Below are positions 31,922-41,669 of a stretch of DNA of 54,544 nt, one piece after another; position 1 is the first letter of the stretch; each line of letters begins with the position of its first letter. The notes beneath the pieces were generated by a model. That model saw only the letters and a list, made by a program, of their open reading frames with translations, was not told the DNA's origin and searched no databases. This DNA comes from an uncultured Lactobacillus sp. Its GTDB lineage: Bacteria > Bacillota > Bacilli > Lactobacillales > Lactobacillaceae. The stretch is from NCBI RefSeq assembly GCF_910589175.1, contig NZ_CAJURR010000015.1, forward strand, positions 1-54,544, in the 5' to 3' direction. Both the position numbers and the translations under genes were made by a program.

Positions 31922-33628
31922 ATGTTAGAAAAAATAAAAACTAATAGATTTTGCCAATTCATCTGGCCATATTTATTAATTATCTTGGCTACAACCATAG
32001 TCATTTCACCGCAGCTAATTTCACACACTATTTTAGCTAGTGATGACACTGCTGATACCTTATTTCACTATAGTCGTTTTTATGATGCAGGGATGCAGCT
32101 AAAAAGTGGAATCTTTAGTATTTTTCAGACAAATTTTACTTTTCAGCAGAGCGGTAGAATTATTAATGCCATTTATGGCCCACTTTTTGCCTACTTTAAC
32201 GGGATTTTAGTTCTCATTGCTGGTAATTGGTTTAACTATCAAGTTATCTTAGCCTATCTAATTTCTTTATTGGGTGCCGGTAGCATGTATTACCTCCTAA
32301 AGCAGGTAGGTATTAATAAGTTTTTAGCTACTGTAATGGGAATTATCTATATTAACATTGGGATGATTCCAGCTTTTATCAATCGTAGTTCTTTTAATGG
32401 TTGGGGACAGGCTTTAATGCCGCTAGTTGTTTTATGCGGTGTTCGCATGATTAGCAATAAAAAGCAACCAATTAATTGGATTCAGTTAATGATTGTAATG
32501 AGTCTGCTTATCCAAGTCCATGTTTTAAGTACCTTAATGGCAGTCTTGTTACTGATTCCATTCTTTATCTACTCTTTAATTATTAACAATAATTCTAAAA
32601 AAGTTTGGATTCCTTTTATTAAAGCAGTTTTAGGGACCATTGTTTTATCAGCAAATGTAATTGGTGCATTTTTAGTTTTAATGCCTACAAATCACCTTTC
32701 TGCAACTACTGAATTTGATTTATCTCGTGGTGGCTTACGGCCACATATGCTTTGGCATAACGAATACGGAACAGCATTTGCATATATTTTGCCAATTTTT
32801 GTTTTATTGATTATTGCGCAATTTATCTATGTTGTCATGCACTATAAACGAGACAAGCTAAATACTTTTGTAACCATTTGGGGTACTGTCTTATTAGGCT
32901 TATCTTCATTTATTTTTCCTTGGGGACTAGTTCAAAGAGTTTTTCCAAGCTTAAAATCCTACTTTCAATTTCCATTTAGATTAACGGTCGTGGCCTATCC
33001 ATTGATTTTACTAGGGATGGCTTTAACGGTTAACTATTTGCTAAAAGAGGGAGTTAAGCCAAAAGCAGTTGGTATTAGCTTGGTAACAATTTTACTTTTA
33101 GAAGCAGCTGTGCCAAATATAATTACCAACCACATTTTCACAGTTGCTTGCAGAAAAGATACACAAGTACAAGTTGTCGCTAAACAATCAACCAGTGACA
33201 AGATGCTAGAAATGTTGAAGTGGCATTATTTACCGGACTACTTACCAACCAAAGACAAGTCGATTGACCAAAATGCAGCTTATCTATATAAAGTTAATGT
33301 TGTTGAGCGATACCAAAAATTTGATCACCGAGTTACTAAAAATGGTGATTTAGTATTATCGTGGAAGGCTAATCAAGATAAAAAGATAGTTTTACCTGTT
33401 GTGCTTTATACTCAAAGTGAATTAACAGTAAATAGTAAGAAATTCTCCGGTGCTAAAAATGTAATTGGGAATCCAATTATTTATCAAAAACGGGGGTTAA
33501 ACCATGCTACTTTACGTTTTATAGTACCGACTTTGTTCTATATAGTGAGTGCAATTTCAATGATGTCGTGGCTTGCAGCTATCGTCTTTTTAATATGGAA
33601 AAATTTTATAAATAGTAAAAATAATTAA
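31922..33628 (+). CDS. Polytopic membrane protein, GT-C/YfhO-like
   Basis: 568 residues with about ten hydrophobic segments through residue 385, then a soluble region of about 150 residues and a final membrane segment. Acidic residues in the first loop (SDDTADTLFHYSRFYDA) resemble the DxD-type loop of GT-C lipid-linked glycosyltransferases, and the protein is like those annotated as 6-pyruvoyl-tetrahydropterin-synthase-related membrane proteins or YfhO. It may add sugars to a cell-surface polymer. The family call is tentative. Confidence 0.7.
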   Translation: MLEKIKTNRFCQFIWPYLLIILATTIVISPQLISHTILASDDTADTLFHYSRFYDAGMQLKSGIFSIFQTNFTFQQSGRIINAIYGPLFAYFNGILVLIAGNWFNYQVILAYLISLLGAGSMYYLLKQVGINKFLATVMGIIYINIGMIPAFINRSSFNGWGQALMPLVVLCGVRMISNKKQPINWIQLMIVMSLLIQVHVLSTLMAVLLLIPFFIYSLIINNNSKKVWIPFIKAVLGTIVLSANVIGAFLVLMPTNHLSATTEFDLSRGGLRPHMLWHNEYGTAFAYILPIFVLLIIAQFIYVVMHYKRDKLNTFVTIWGTVLLGLSSFIFPWGLVQRVFPSLKSYFQFPFRLTVVAYPLILLGMALTVNYLLKEGVKPKAVGISLVTILLLEAAVPNIITNHIFTVACRKDTQVQVVAKQSTSDKMLEMLKWHYLPDYLPTKDKSIDQNAAYLYKVNVVERYQKFDHRVTKNGDLVLSWKANQDKKIVLPVVLYTQSELTVNSKKFSGAKNVIGNPIIYQKRGLNHATLRFIVPTLFYIVSAISMMSWLAAIVFLIWKNFINSKNN

Positions 33629-33653
33629 TTAGAGTAATTTTTAATCATATATA

Positions 33654-33700
33654 AAAGCAGAATCTTGATGGGATAAACTCATCAGGATTCTGCTTTTTTT
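33654..33700 (+). terminator. Terminator
   Basis: AAAGCAGAATC outer stem with TGATG/CATCA inner pairing, followed by eight T. Confidence 0.85.
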
Positions 33701-33791
33701 GTACTGGTTTATTTACGATTAATATCAATTTATTTTTCAATTAATGCATGGCTATAGTTAACTTGTTATGTTATTATTTAACTGTAAGAAT

Positions 33792-33813
33792 TGAAACCGC
33801 TTTCTATGGTTTC
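33792..33813 (+). promoter_or_regulatory. cre-like site and hairpin in the pckA leader
   Basis: TGAAACCGCTTTCT (33792-33805) fits the CcpA cre consensus except its last base. The same segment contains GAAACC (33793-33798) and GGTTTC (33808-33813), an inverted repeat ending just before the GAGGAGG ribosome site. It could act as a DNA operator or, if transcribed, as an RNA hairpin near the ribosome site. Confidence 0.5.
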
Positions 33814-33830
33814 AGAGGAGGAAATTTAAG

Positions 33831-35489
33831 TTGAGTACACAAGAACGTTATTCTCATGATGAGTTAAGAAAAGCTAACAAAAAATTTAGTCGGGTTCGTT
33901 CTACTATTGAATCTGCCTTTTATGGTAACAATGTACACGAAGTAACTAGTGTTGCTGAAGCTTATAATTTAGCTAAGAAACAATCTGGTGTTATCGAAAC
34001 TGACCTACCAATTTTACATACTAAAGAACTCGGTTTACCACAGGGTGCAAAGCAATTAGTTTATAATCACGGTAAAATCTTGGGTAGAACAGCAAGTGCA
34101 CGTCACTTTGTTGACGATCCAAAAGAGGATCCTGAAGCATTAGCTGGCAATTTACGTGAAGATATTTATAAGGGCCATGATCAAAAATTCTTAAAAGCAA
34201 CAGTTTTAGTAGGATTAGATCCAAGCTTTACTGTTAAAGCACATATTATGATGCCAGAAGATCAAGCCTTTAACTTACTTTCATATATCTTGAACTTCCA
34301 TTTCTTTGATGAAGAAGCAGAAAAGATCTATAAGAACTCGAAGTTATATGATGAAGGAGATATTTACTTCTACTTTGATCCAAATACACAAGATGAAGAC
34401 TATCAAAAGGGCTTTGGTGTCTTTGATGCTCCACATAACTGTGCTGCAGTCTTTGGCTTACGCTACTTCGGTGAATTAAAGAAGGGTACTTTAACTCTTG
34501 CTTGGGCTATGGCTCACAGAAACGGTTATACTGCTTGTCACGGTGGTGAAAAGTCATTCCACTTTAAGGATAAGGATGATAAGGTATTTGCTTTCTACGG
34601 CTTATCGGGTTCAGGTAAATCTACTTTGACTCATGAAATGTATGATGGTAAATATGACATTACTGTTTTGCACGATGATGCATTTATTATTTCTCGTGAA
34701 GATGGTTCTTCAGTAGCATTAGAGCCTTCATACTTTGATAAGACGCATGACTATCCAGCAGGCCACCACGAGACTAAGTACTACACTACAATTATGAACT
34801 GTGCTGTTACTCAAGACGAAGATGGTAAGAAAGTTATTGTAACTGAAGATCTTCGTAACAATAATGGTCGTGTTATTAAGACACGTTATACTTCACCACA
34901 TAGAGTTGACTATGAAAATGCACCAATTACTGCCTTATTCTGGATTATGAAGGATGGTTCCTTACCACCAATCTTAAAGGTTGATGATCCAGTTCTAGCA
35001 ACTACAATGGGACTTACTTTAGCCACCAAGAGAACTAGTGCTGAAAACTTACCAAAGGGCTTTGATATGAATACTTTGGTAATTGAACCATTTGCGGACC
35101 CATTCCGTGCTTATCCAGTATCTGGTGACTACGCAGACTTCAAAGAACTATTTACTAAGCGTGGTGCTTCTTGTTACATCTTGAATACTGATGCATTTAT
35201 GGGTAAGGATATTCCAAAGGAAGTAACTAAGAAGTTAGTTGAAGATCTTGCTAATGGCACTATCACAGATAGTGACTGGAAACAATTTGGTAACTTCAAG
35301 GGTGTATCATACTTACCAATTGAAGGCTACGAAGTTCACTTAGATGATCCAGAATATCAAAAGACCTTGGCTAAGAGAATGCAAGATCGATTAGATTGGT
35401 TGAATAAGTATGATGAAGAACATCCTACTCAACCAATCCAAGAAGAAGCCAAGAAGACCTTGGAAGGTATTATTAAGGAATTAAATTAG
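33831..35489 (+). CDS. pckA: Phosphoenolpyruvate carboxykinase (ATP)
   Basis: 552 residues. The PEPCK P-loop is GLSGSGKSTLT (about residues 257-267), preceded by the NGYTACHGGEKSF segment and followed by the metal-binding HDDAFIIS. This is the ATP-dependent class. It interconverts oxaloacetate and PEP; in lactobacilli without a full TCA cycle it may run in the carboxylating direction or supply PEP from aspartate-derived oxaloacetate. The start is TTG at 33831, 9 bases behind GAGGAGG. Confidence 0.93.
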   Translation: MSTQERYSHDELRKANKKFSRVRSTIESAFYGNNVHEVTSVAEAYNLAKKQSGVIETDLPILHTKELGLPQGAKQLVYNHGKILGRTASARHFVDDPKEDPEALAGNLREDIYKGHDQKFLKATVLVGLDPSFTVKAHIMMPEDQAFNLLSYILNFHFFDEEAEKIYKNSKLYDEGDIYFYFDPNTQDEDYQKGFGVFDAPHNCAAVFGLRYFGELKKGTLTLAWAMAHRNGYTACHGGEKSFHFKDKDDKVFAFYGLSGSGKSTLTHEMYDGKYDITVLHDDAFIISREDGSSVALEPSYFDKTHDYPAGHHETKYYTTIMNCAVTQDEDGKKVIVTEDLRNNNGRVIKTRYTSPHRVDYENAPITALFWIMKDGSLPPILKVDDPVLATTMGLTLATKRTSAENLPKGFDMNTLVIEPFADPFRAYPVSGDYADFKELFTKRGASCYILNTDAFMGKDIPKEVTKKLVEDLANGTITDSDWKQFGNFKGVSYLPIEGYEVHLDDPEYQKTLAKRMQDRLDWLNKYDEEHPTQPIQEEAKKTLEGIIKELN

Positions 35490-35536
35490 TTAAACATAGT
35501 TAGAAATCCTCTTAAAAATTTTTATATTTGAACATT

Positions 35537-35566
35537 AAAAAGGCATCCCTATTGGGATGCCTTTTT
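35537..35566. terminator. Bidirectional terminator
   Basis: AAAAGGCATCCC pairs perfectly with GGGATGCCTTTT, loop TATT. It sits between the convergent pckA and kup genes. Confidence 0.9.
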
Positions 35567-35584
35567 GTTAGCTATTAACTTGTG

Positions 35585-37636
35585 TTACTCTTTAAGTTCT
35601 CCTTCGGCTTGAAGCTTCTTTTTGATATCTTCAAATTTCTTAGGAGGGATGCGAGTAATATGTTGTCTTCTTTGATTTCCTAGAATCAATGGAACACGTT
35701 CAATGACTGTATCTGCATAATCTAAGCCAAACCATGAAGCTGGGTTTGAGGAAAGATTTTGAAGCCATACACGTGCTTCAACTAAGAATTTTTCATAACT
35801 TCTAAGTTGTGTTTGTGGACTAATTACATCGTTAACGATAACGAATGAGAAGTCACCAACATCTCTACCAGGAGTAGTAGTGTATTCTTGTGGTTGAGAT
35901 TCAATGGTTCCATCTGCAATTAAGTCATGAACAATTTGACGTAAGTAAACATTCACACTAGTTTGCTGCTTAAAACCAAGGAAGAGCTGAACGTTAATAA
36001 CGTTCTTTGTGCCATAAGTGTTAACAGCATATTCAGCAGTGAATGGTTCGTTAGTTACATTAACTGTTACAAACCAATATGCTCGTGCCCGTTTAGGACG
36101 CTTATCTAAGATAGAATAGAGAATTTCTCTCTTAATAAACTTATTGTATTTAACTTTTGCCATATAGACTAAGTTAGTTGCAAAAGTAGGATAGTCTTCA
36201 TCATGACTTAAGTTCGTTAACATGTCGACGTATTCATCAAGACGAACATAAGCGTTACGTGATTCACGCTTGTCTCTAATTTTATTACCGTAGTACCAAA
36301 CGTACATAATGATTCCGATGAATCCGGCAATAACTAGTGAAACGTAACCACCGTGCATGAATTTACTCAAGCTTGCTAACATAAACATTACGTCTAAGAA
36401 GCCAAAGAAAATTAAGAAGAGCCAATTCCAAATGGTATGAACGCCCTTCATTGCCAACCATTCATAGAGCAGAATTGTTGTCATTAACATTGAAATGGTA
36501 ATTGACAAACCATAAGCTGCTTCCATGTGAGCTGAGGTTTGGAAGAAAAGAACAATTGCAATAGTTGCTGCACAAATCATTTTATTAACTGAAGGAATAT
36601 AAATCTGTCCCTTCTTAGTCGAAGGATACATAATATTCATTCTTGGTAAAAATTTCAAACCACTGGCTTCAGCTACTAAAGTAAATGAACCAGTAATCAA
36701 AGCTTGTGAAGCAATAACAGCTGCAATAGTTGCTAAAACAATCGCAGCTAAACGAATGTTTTGTGGAATAATTTCGAAGAATGGGTTGAAGTCACCATTT
36801 CCCGCATTGTAGTTAGGATTGTTTAAAATCCAAACACCTTGACCAAAGTAGTTAAGTGATAAACAAACAAAGACATATGGCCAAGAACCGATAATATTTC
36901 CTTTACCAACGTGACCAACATCTGAGTACAAGGCTTCAGCACCAGTAGTAGCAAGGAAGATAGAACCTAAAATGAAGATTCCAGCCTTGTTATATGGACT
37001 GAATAAAAGTTTAATTGCGTAGTATGGATTAAGAGCTTGCAAAATTGAAAGGTCACCCATCATATTCATTAATCCAATTACACCTAAGAAGGTGAACCAG
37101 ATAAACATGATTGGACCAAAAGCCTTACCGATAATACTTGTTCCCATTCTTTGAATTGAGAACAAAAGCAAAAGAATTACTACTGTAATCGCAATAACAG
37201 TTCCTTGAGTAGAAACCGGAACGTTACCATGACCAAATTCAATTCCTTTTAATCCCTCAATCGCAGTCGTAACAGTAACTGCAGGCGTTAAAGTACCATC
37301 AGCTAAGATTGCCGCTCCACCGATTAAAGCAGGAAGAACAAGCCACTTAGCTCGTTTCCGGACCAAAGTATAGAGGGCAAAAATACCACCTTCACCATGG
37401 TTAGTAGCTTTTAGGGCAATAAAGACAGTTTGCAAAGTTGTTAACAGGGTAACTGTCCAAAGTACTAAGGAAATAGAACCTACAATAAAGTCGCGATTTA
37501 CGTTCGCAATTCCGCCGTTTCCGGCAACAATTGATTTCATAACGTATAGCGGACTTGTTCCGATATCTCCGTAGACAATACCAATAGCAATCAGTAAGCC
37601 TGCGGCTGATATATTTTTCCGTGTTTTTTCATTCAT
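35585..37636 (-). CDS. kup: KUP-family potassium transporter (copy 1)
   Basis: 683 residues. The N-terminal GIVYGDIGTSPLYV motif and about 12 membrane segments identify a KUP/HAK/KT K+ uptake protein, with a cytosolic C-terminal part of about 220 residues. Probably a K+/H+ symporter at the cell membrane. The start at 37636 is chosen because GGGAG lies 8 bases upstream; an earlier in-frame ATG is 27 bases further. A close paralogue lies directly upstream on the same strand, separated by a terminator. Confidence 0.93.
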   Translation of the reverse strand: MNEKTRKNISAAGLLIAIGIVYGDIGTSPLYVMKSIVAGNGGIANVNRDFIVGSISLVLWTVTLLTTLQTVFIALKATNHGEGGIFALYTLVRKRAKWLVLPALIGGAAILADGTLTPAVTVTTAIEGLKGIEFGHGNVPVSTQGTVIAITVVILLLLFSIQRMGTSIIGKAFGPIMFIWFTFLGVIGLMNMMGDLSILQALNPYYAIKLLFSPYNKAGIFILGSIFLATTGAEALYSDVGHVGKGNIIGSWPYVFVCLSLNYFGQGVWILNNPNYNAGNGDFNPFFEIIPQNIRLAAIVLATIAAVIASQALITGSFTLVAEASGLKFLPRMNIMYPSTKKGQIYIPSVNKMICAATIAIVLFFQTSAHMEAAYGLSITISMLMTTILLYEWLAMKGVHTIWNWLFLIFFGFLDVMFMLASLSKFMHGGYVSLVIAGFIGIIMYVWYYGNKIRDKRESRNAYVRLDEYVDMLTNLSHDEDYPTFATNLVYMAKVKYNKFIKREILYSILDKRPKRARAYWFVTVNVTNEPFTAEYAVNTYGTKNVINVQLFLGFKQQTSVNVYLRQIVHDLIADGTIESQPQEYTTTPGRDVGDFSFVIVNDVISPQTQLRSYEKFLVEARVWLQNLSSNPASWFGLDYADTVIERVPLILGNQRRQHITRIPPKKFEDIKKKLQAEGELKE

Positions 37637-37685
37637 TATTATATTCTCCCAATAAATAGCCAAATAGCTAAATATTCAATAACGT

Positions 37686-37717
37686 AAAAAAGAATGCCGA
37701 AAAGACATTCTTTTTTT
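37686..37717 (-). terminator. Terminator after kup copy 2
   Basis: AGAATG / CATTCT stem with flanking A and T runs, between the two kup genes. Confidence 0.7.
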
Positions 37718-37784
37718 AAACATATCTATTTTCATCTATTTGCGCAAGAGTTGCAAGTATCTGCATGCGATTAATTAAAAATAT

Positions 37785-39782
37785 TTATTTCAATTTAGTT
37801 CTTTGAATTGATTTAATATTTTGTGAGCCTAGGATTAATGGAACTCGTTCAACTACTGTATCAGCATATTCTAATCCAAACCAAACAGCAGGATTAGAAG
37901 ATAAATTTTGAAGCCAGACACGACTTTCAACTAACCACTTTTCATAAGTATTTAATTGAGTTTGTGGACTAATCACATCATTTACAATTACAAATTTAAA
38001 ATCTCCAACGTCACGACCGGGAGTCGTGGTGTATTCTTGTGGCTGAGATTCGATTGTACCATCTTTAATTAGATCGTGAACTATTTGTCGTAGATAAACA
38101 TTAACTTTTTGCTGTTGCTTAAAACCTAAATATAGTTGAACGTTAATCACGTTTTTTGTGCCGTAAGTATTGATTGCATATTCGGCGGTAAAGGGTTCGT
38201 TAGTTACATTAACAGTGACAAACCAATATGCATGGGCCCGTTTTGGACGTTTGTCTAAAATTGAGTAGAGTATATCGCGCTTGATAAACTTATTGTACTT
38301 AACCTTAGCCATATAAACTAAATTTGTTGCATATAAGGGTACACTATCATCATGACTTAAATTACTTAGCATAGATGTATATTCGTCTAAGCGCACGTAA
38401 GCATTTTTAGCTTCGCGTCTATCACGAACTTTGTTACCAAAATACCAAATATACATAATTGCACCGATAAAGGCAGCAATAATTACCGTTACATAACCGC
38501 CATGTAAAAACTTAGCTAAACTGGAAATTAAAAACATACTTTCAATTGCACCGAACAAAAATAGAAAAACTAAGCGTAACAAGATGTTAACTTTTTTTAG
38601 AGATAGGTACTCAAAAAGTAAGATTGTTGTCATTAACATGGTGACCGTAATTGCTAACCCGTAAGCTGCCTCCATGTGTTCTGATGTCTTAAATAAAAAA
38701 ACAATTCCGATTGTAGCAACGCATAGCATCTTATTAATAGAAGGAATGAAGATCTGTCCTTGTTCAGTGGAGGGATAGATAATTTTCATCCTCGGTAAAA
38801 ATTTTAAGCCACTTGCTTCTGAAACTAATGTGAAAGATCCGGTAATTAGAGCCTGAGAAGCGATAATGGCTGCTAAGGTAGCTAAAATGATGGCAAAAAA
38901 TTTCCACTGACTTGGAAGAGCTTCAAAGAAAGGATTAAAGTCGGTATTACCAGCATGATAGTTGGGATTTTCTAAAATCCATACTCCTTGACCAAGATAG
39001 TTCAAGGCTAGACAAATAAAGACGTAAGGCCAAGAAGCCATGATATTGCCTTTTCCTACGTGGCCTACGTCTGAATAAAGTGCTTCTGCCCCTGTAGTTG
39101 CTAAAAAGACAGCTCCTAGGATTAAGACACCAATCTTATTTGCTGGGCTAAACAAAATTTTGACTGCTAACACAGGGTTGAGAGCCTCAAGGAGCGACAA
39201 GTCATGACTTAGGTTCATGGCACCAGTTAAACCTAAAAAAGTAAACCAGATAAGCATAATTGGCCCAAAAGCTTTTCCAATTATACTAGTTCCCATTCTT
39301 TGGATGGAAAATAAAAATAAAAGAATGATGATGGTAATAAGAAGAACACTGTTTTGATTAGGAACGGGAATATCATTGCCAAATTTCATGTTTTTAAGAC
39401 CTTCAATTGCTGTCGTGACAGTAACTGCAGGTGTCAGTGTGCCGTCTGCAAGCAAGGCAGCTCCACCAATTAAAGCCGGAAGAACTAACCATTTGGCCTT
39501 TTTTCTAACTAAAGCATAAAGTGAAAAAATACCACCCTCACCATGGTTAGTCGCTTTAAGAGCAATTAGAACATACTTAACTGTTGTTAAAAGAGTTATT
39601 GTCCAAAGAATAAGAGAGATAGAGCCGACTATATACTCTCGGTTAACGTTAGCAATTCCTCCATTTTCGTTCACAATTGCCTTCATAACATAGAGAGGAC
39701 TTGTACCAATATCGCCATAGACGATTCCAATTGAAACTAAAAGGCCAGCTAAAGTGACCTTTTTCCGTACACCATTATTCAT
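37785..39782 (-). CDS. kup: KUP-family potassium transporter (copy 2)
   Basis: 665 residues, very similar to copy 1 across its whole length (same GIVYGDIGTSPLYV motif, YSILDKRPKRA and TTPGRDVGDF segments), but 18 residues shorter at the C-terminus. AGGGAAG precedes the start at 39782 by 8 bases. The two genes differ mostly in the membrane part after TM8 and at silent sites, which shows an old duplication. Different K+ affinity or regulation is a reasonable inference. No c-di-AMP riboswitch is visible upstream. Confidence 0.92.
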   Translation of the reverse strand: MNNGVRKKVTLAGLLVSIGIVYGDIGTSPLYVMKAIVNENGGIANVNREYIVGSISLILWTITLLTTVKYVLIALKATNHGEGGIFSLYALVRKKAKWLVLPALIGGAALLADGTLTPAVTVTTAIEGLKNMKFGNDIPVPNQNSVLLITIIILLFLFSIQRMGTSIIGKAFGPIMLIWFTFLGLTGAMNLSHDLSLLEALNPVLAVKILFSPANKIGVLILGAVFLATTGAEALYSDVGHVGKGNIMASWPYVFICLALNYLGQGVWILENPNYHAGNTDFNPFFEALPSQWKFFAIILATLAAIIASQALITGSFTLVSEASGLKFLPRMKIIYPSTEQGQIFIPSINKMLCVATIGIVFLFKTSEHMEAAYGLAITVTMLMTTILLFEYLSLKKVNILLRLVFLFLFGAIESMFLISSLAKFLHGGYVTVIIAAFIGAIMYIWYFGNKVRDRREAKNAYVRLDEYTSMLSNLSHDDSVPLYATNLVYMAKVKYNKFIKRDILYSILDKRPKRAHAYWFVTVNVTNEPFTAEYAINTYGTKNVINVQLYLGFKQQQKVNVYLRQIVHDLIKDGTIESQPQEYTTTPGRDVGDFKFVIVNDVISPQTQLNTYEKWLVESRVWLQNLSSNPAVWFGLEYADTVVERVPLILGSQNIKSIQRTKLK

Positions 39783-39831
39783 ATTTTGAACTTCCCTAAT
39801 AAAATAAAACATAATGACATTTTAGATAAAT

Positions 39832-39867
39832 AAAAAAGAATGTATTAAAACAATACATTCTTTTTTA
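39832..39867 (-). terminator. Terminator upstream of kup copy 2
   Basis: AAAAAAGAATGTATT pairs with AATACATTCTTTTTT around a short loop. It ends the minus-strand gene at 39924-40343. Confidence 0.85.
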
Positions 39868-39923
39868 TTAGCACTATTTTGTTCCTTTAGGATTCAATAT
39901 GCAACTAATAATTTGTGATTTTT

Positions 39924-40343
39924 TTATGAAAGAGTTTGCTTAATTTCGTTACGACGATCAGTGTACCATTTTTCCCAATCTTCGTAAGTCTTCATGTTTT
40001 GTGGATCTACGCCAGTTTGTTTTTGGATGTTGTTAAGCATATCCATAAAACGGTCTCCATGAATATTTAAAACATGCTTAACCAAGTTGCGACGGCTGAA
40101 AGCCATATTGTTAGTTAAGTATGTATTAATTTCGATAACATCATGATTACCATCATAAACATCCATAATTTCAAGATCGCTTTCGTCAAATTTTGAAATA
40201 TAGAAGTTAGCAAATGTCTTTAAGTAATCTGGTTGTTCTTTAAATTCAGTAGCTGGCATTTCTACACGATTTGCCTCTGGCATAACTACTTCAAATTCTT
40301 CTTTTTCTTGAGTTTCTTCGGTGTTCTTCTTGTCTTCAGTCAA
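39924..40343 (-). CDS. Conserved hypothetical cytosolic protein
   Basis: 139 residues with no signal or membrane segment. A very acidic, probably disordered N-terminal third is followed by a folded part (YLKTFANFYISKFDESDLEI to the end). The start is TTG, 8 bases behind AAAGGAG. No family recognised. Monocistronic by position between two terminators/promoters. Confidence 0.75.
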   Translation of the reverse strand: MTEDKKNTEETQEKEEFEVVMPEANRVEMPATEFKEQPDYLKTFANFYISKFDESDLEIMDVYDGNHDVIEINTYLTNNMAFSRRNLVKHVLNIHGDRFMDMLNNIQKQTGVDPQNMKTYEDWEKWYTDRRNEIKQTLS

Positions 40344-40429
40344 AGTTAAGAGCTCCTTTACTGTCTAGCTGTACAAAAATTCAATATAATCTTACATTGA
40401 ATTACAATCAAAAGCAAATTTTATAGGGC

Positions 40430-41494
40430 TTATTTAAAGTTTTCTACATCTTGTTTGGTGTAAGAATCAATTGTAGTATGGCCACTATTAGCAGCTGATC
40501 TCATGAAGTCAACTACTTTTTGATCAGACCATGAACTAGTATCAACGCCAATTGAACTTAATTGATTACGGGTTTGAGAAATTACTCTACCAGTAACTGT
40601 TTGACCATTAATCATCATACTATCATTACTTGAAGTTGATGAAGAGTTAGTATTTGAATTGTTGTTATTAGCTGCAGAGTTGCTGCTTGAGCTTGTTGCA
40701 CTAGACTTTTGACTTGCAGCAGTGTTGTCTTGAGAGTTTGAGCTATTTGAATTACTTGAACTCTTGTTAGAGCTAGAACTAGTGTTGTTAGTATTACTAC
40801 TGTTTGATGAGCTAGATTTTGAGTTAGAACTTTGCTTGTTTGAAGTAGTAGCTTCATCGTCATCATTAGCATCTAGGTTTTCAGTGTCAATGTCATCGTT
40901 AACATTTTCGCCGTTTAATTTTGCATTAGCAACTTTACGTAAATGTTTAACGTTCTTCTTTACCTTCTTATAATACTTACTATTAATGTAAGGTAAGTCT
41001 AAAATTTGATCGCAAGATTTAACTGCTGCTTGGTAGTCACCATCTCTGTAGCTTAGTTTAGCCTTCTTGTACAAAGGATTAATATCATTAGTGATATGAT
41101 CTTGAACCTTGTCGATTGTCTTGTAGAGTTTAGAAGCTTGCTTGGTCATTACTGAGTAGCCATTGGTCTTGTTAGCTGCTTTATCTAATTCACCTAAGGC
41201 ATCTTTAAATTCATATTCTCTAATTTCTTCTTGAGCATCCTTCATATTACCAGCTTGATCTGCATAAGCTTTCGATTCAGAAGTAGCTTTTACATCGTGT
41301 GCATCTTCAAATTTATCTTCAGCTGTCTCATATTTTTGTCTAGAAGCAGCATCTTTTCCTTGATTCATGTAAGTCGTGTACTTATCTGAACCACTATTAG
41401 ATGAATTAGTTGATGATGGGTTTGAACATCCAACTGCTAAAAAGGTGATGAAGAATGCCGTAATGGCAACTTCGAGTTTTGATCGTTTCATCAT
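40430..41494 (-). CDS. TPR-like lipoprotein with Ser/Asn-rich linker
   Basis: 354 residues. A lipoprotein signal has the lipobox LAVGC at about residue 23. Residues 35-195 are helical and probably TPR-like (YETAEDKFEDAHDVKATSES, DYQAAVKSCDQILDLPYI). A low-complexity Ser/Asn/Thr stretch of about 85 residues then leads to a small conserved C-terminal domain (MMINGQTVTGRVI ... VDFMRSAANSG). The Ser/Asn stretch makes a long apparent ORF on the opposite strand, which is a shadow. AGGAGG lies just before ATG ATG. Role unknown, outer face of the membrane. Confidence 0.85.
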   Translation of the reverse strand: MMKRSKLEVAITAFFITFLAVGCSNPSSTNSSNSGSDKYTTYMNQGKDAASRQKYETAEDKFEDAHDVKATSESKAYADQAGNMKDAQEEIREYEFKDALGELDKAANKTNGYSVMTKQASKLYKTIDKVQDHITNDINPLYKKAKLSYRDGDYQAAVKSCDQILDLPYINSKYYKKVKKNVKHLRKVANAKLNGENVNDDIDTENLDANDDDEATTSNKQSSNSKSSSSNSSNTNNTSSSSNKSSSNSNSSNSQDNTAASQKSSATSSSSNSAANNNNSNTNSSSTSSNDSMMINGQTVTGRVISQTRNQLSSIGVDTSSWSDQKVVDFMRSAANSGHTTIDSYTKQDVENFK

Positions 41495-41530
41495 TTTTTC
41501 CTCCTATAAAAATGAATTTATCTTACTTAA

Positions 41531-41539
41531 ATTATACCA
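41531..41539 (-). promoter_or_regulatory. Extended -10 promoter of the lipoprotein gene
   Basis: On the minus strand TGGTATAAT, a perfect extended -10, 37 bases before the start codon. Confidence 0.6.
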
Positions 41540-41669
41540 AATTCACTTATTAAAAAAATTGTTGAAAAAGTGGCACAGTTTTTCGAGATAAATCGTTAGT
41601 AATAGTGTAAGGTAATTCACCGGTGCTGACTTACAAAAAATTTGATTAGATTATTTAGGAGTACAAAAA

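Noticed and set aside
35585..39782. Search for a c-di-AMP (ydaO-type) riboswitch upstream of the kup genes
   Set aside because: The upstream gaps are about 150 and 140 bases and are largely filled by terminators; no ydaO-like conserved segments are visible.
40615..40973. ORFs on both strands over the Ser/Asn-rich part of the lipoprotein gene
   Set aside because: Low-complexity codons leave the other frames open; there are no start signals and no recognisable protein pattern.
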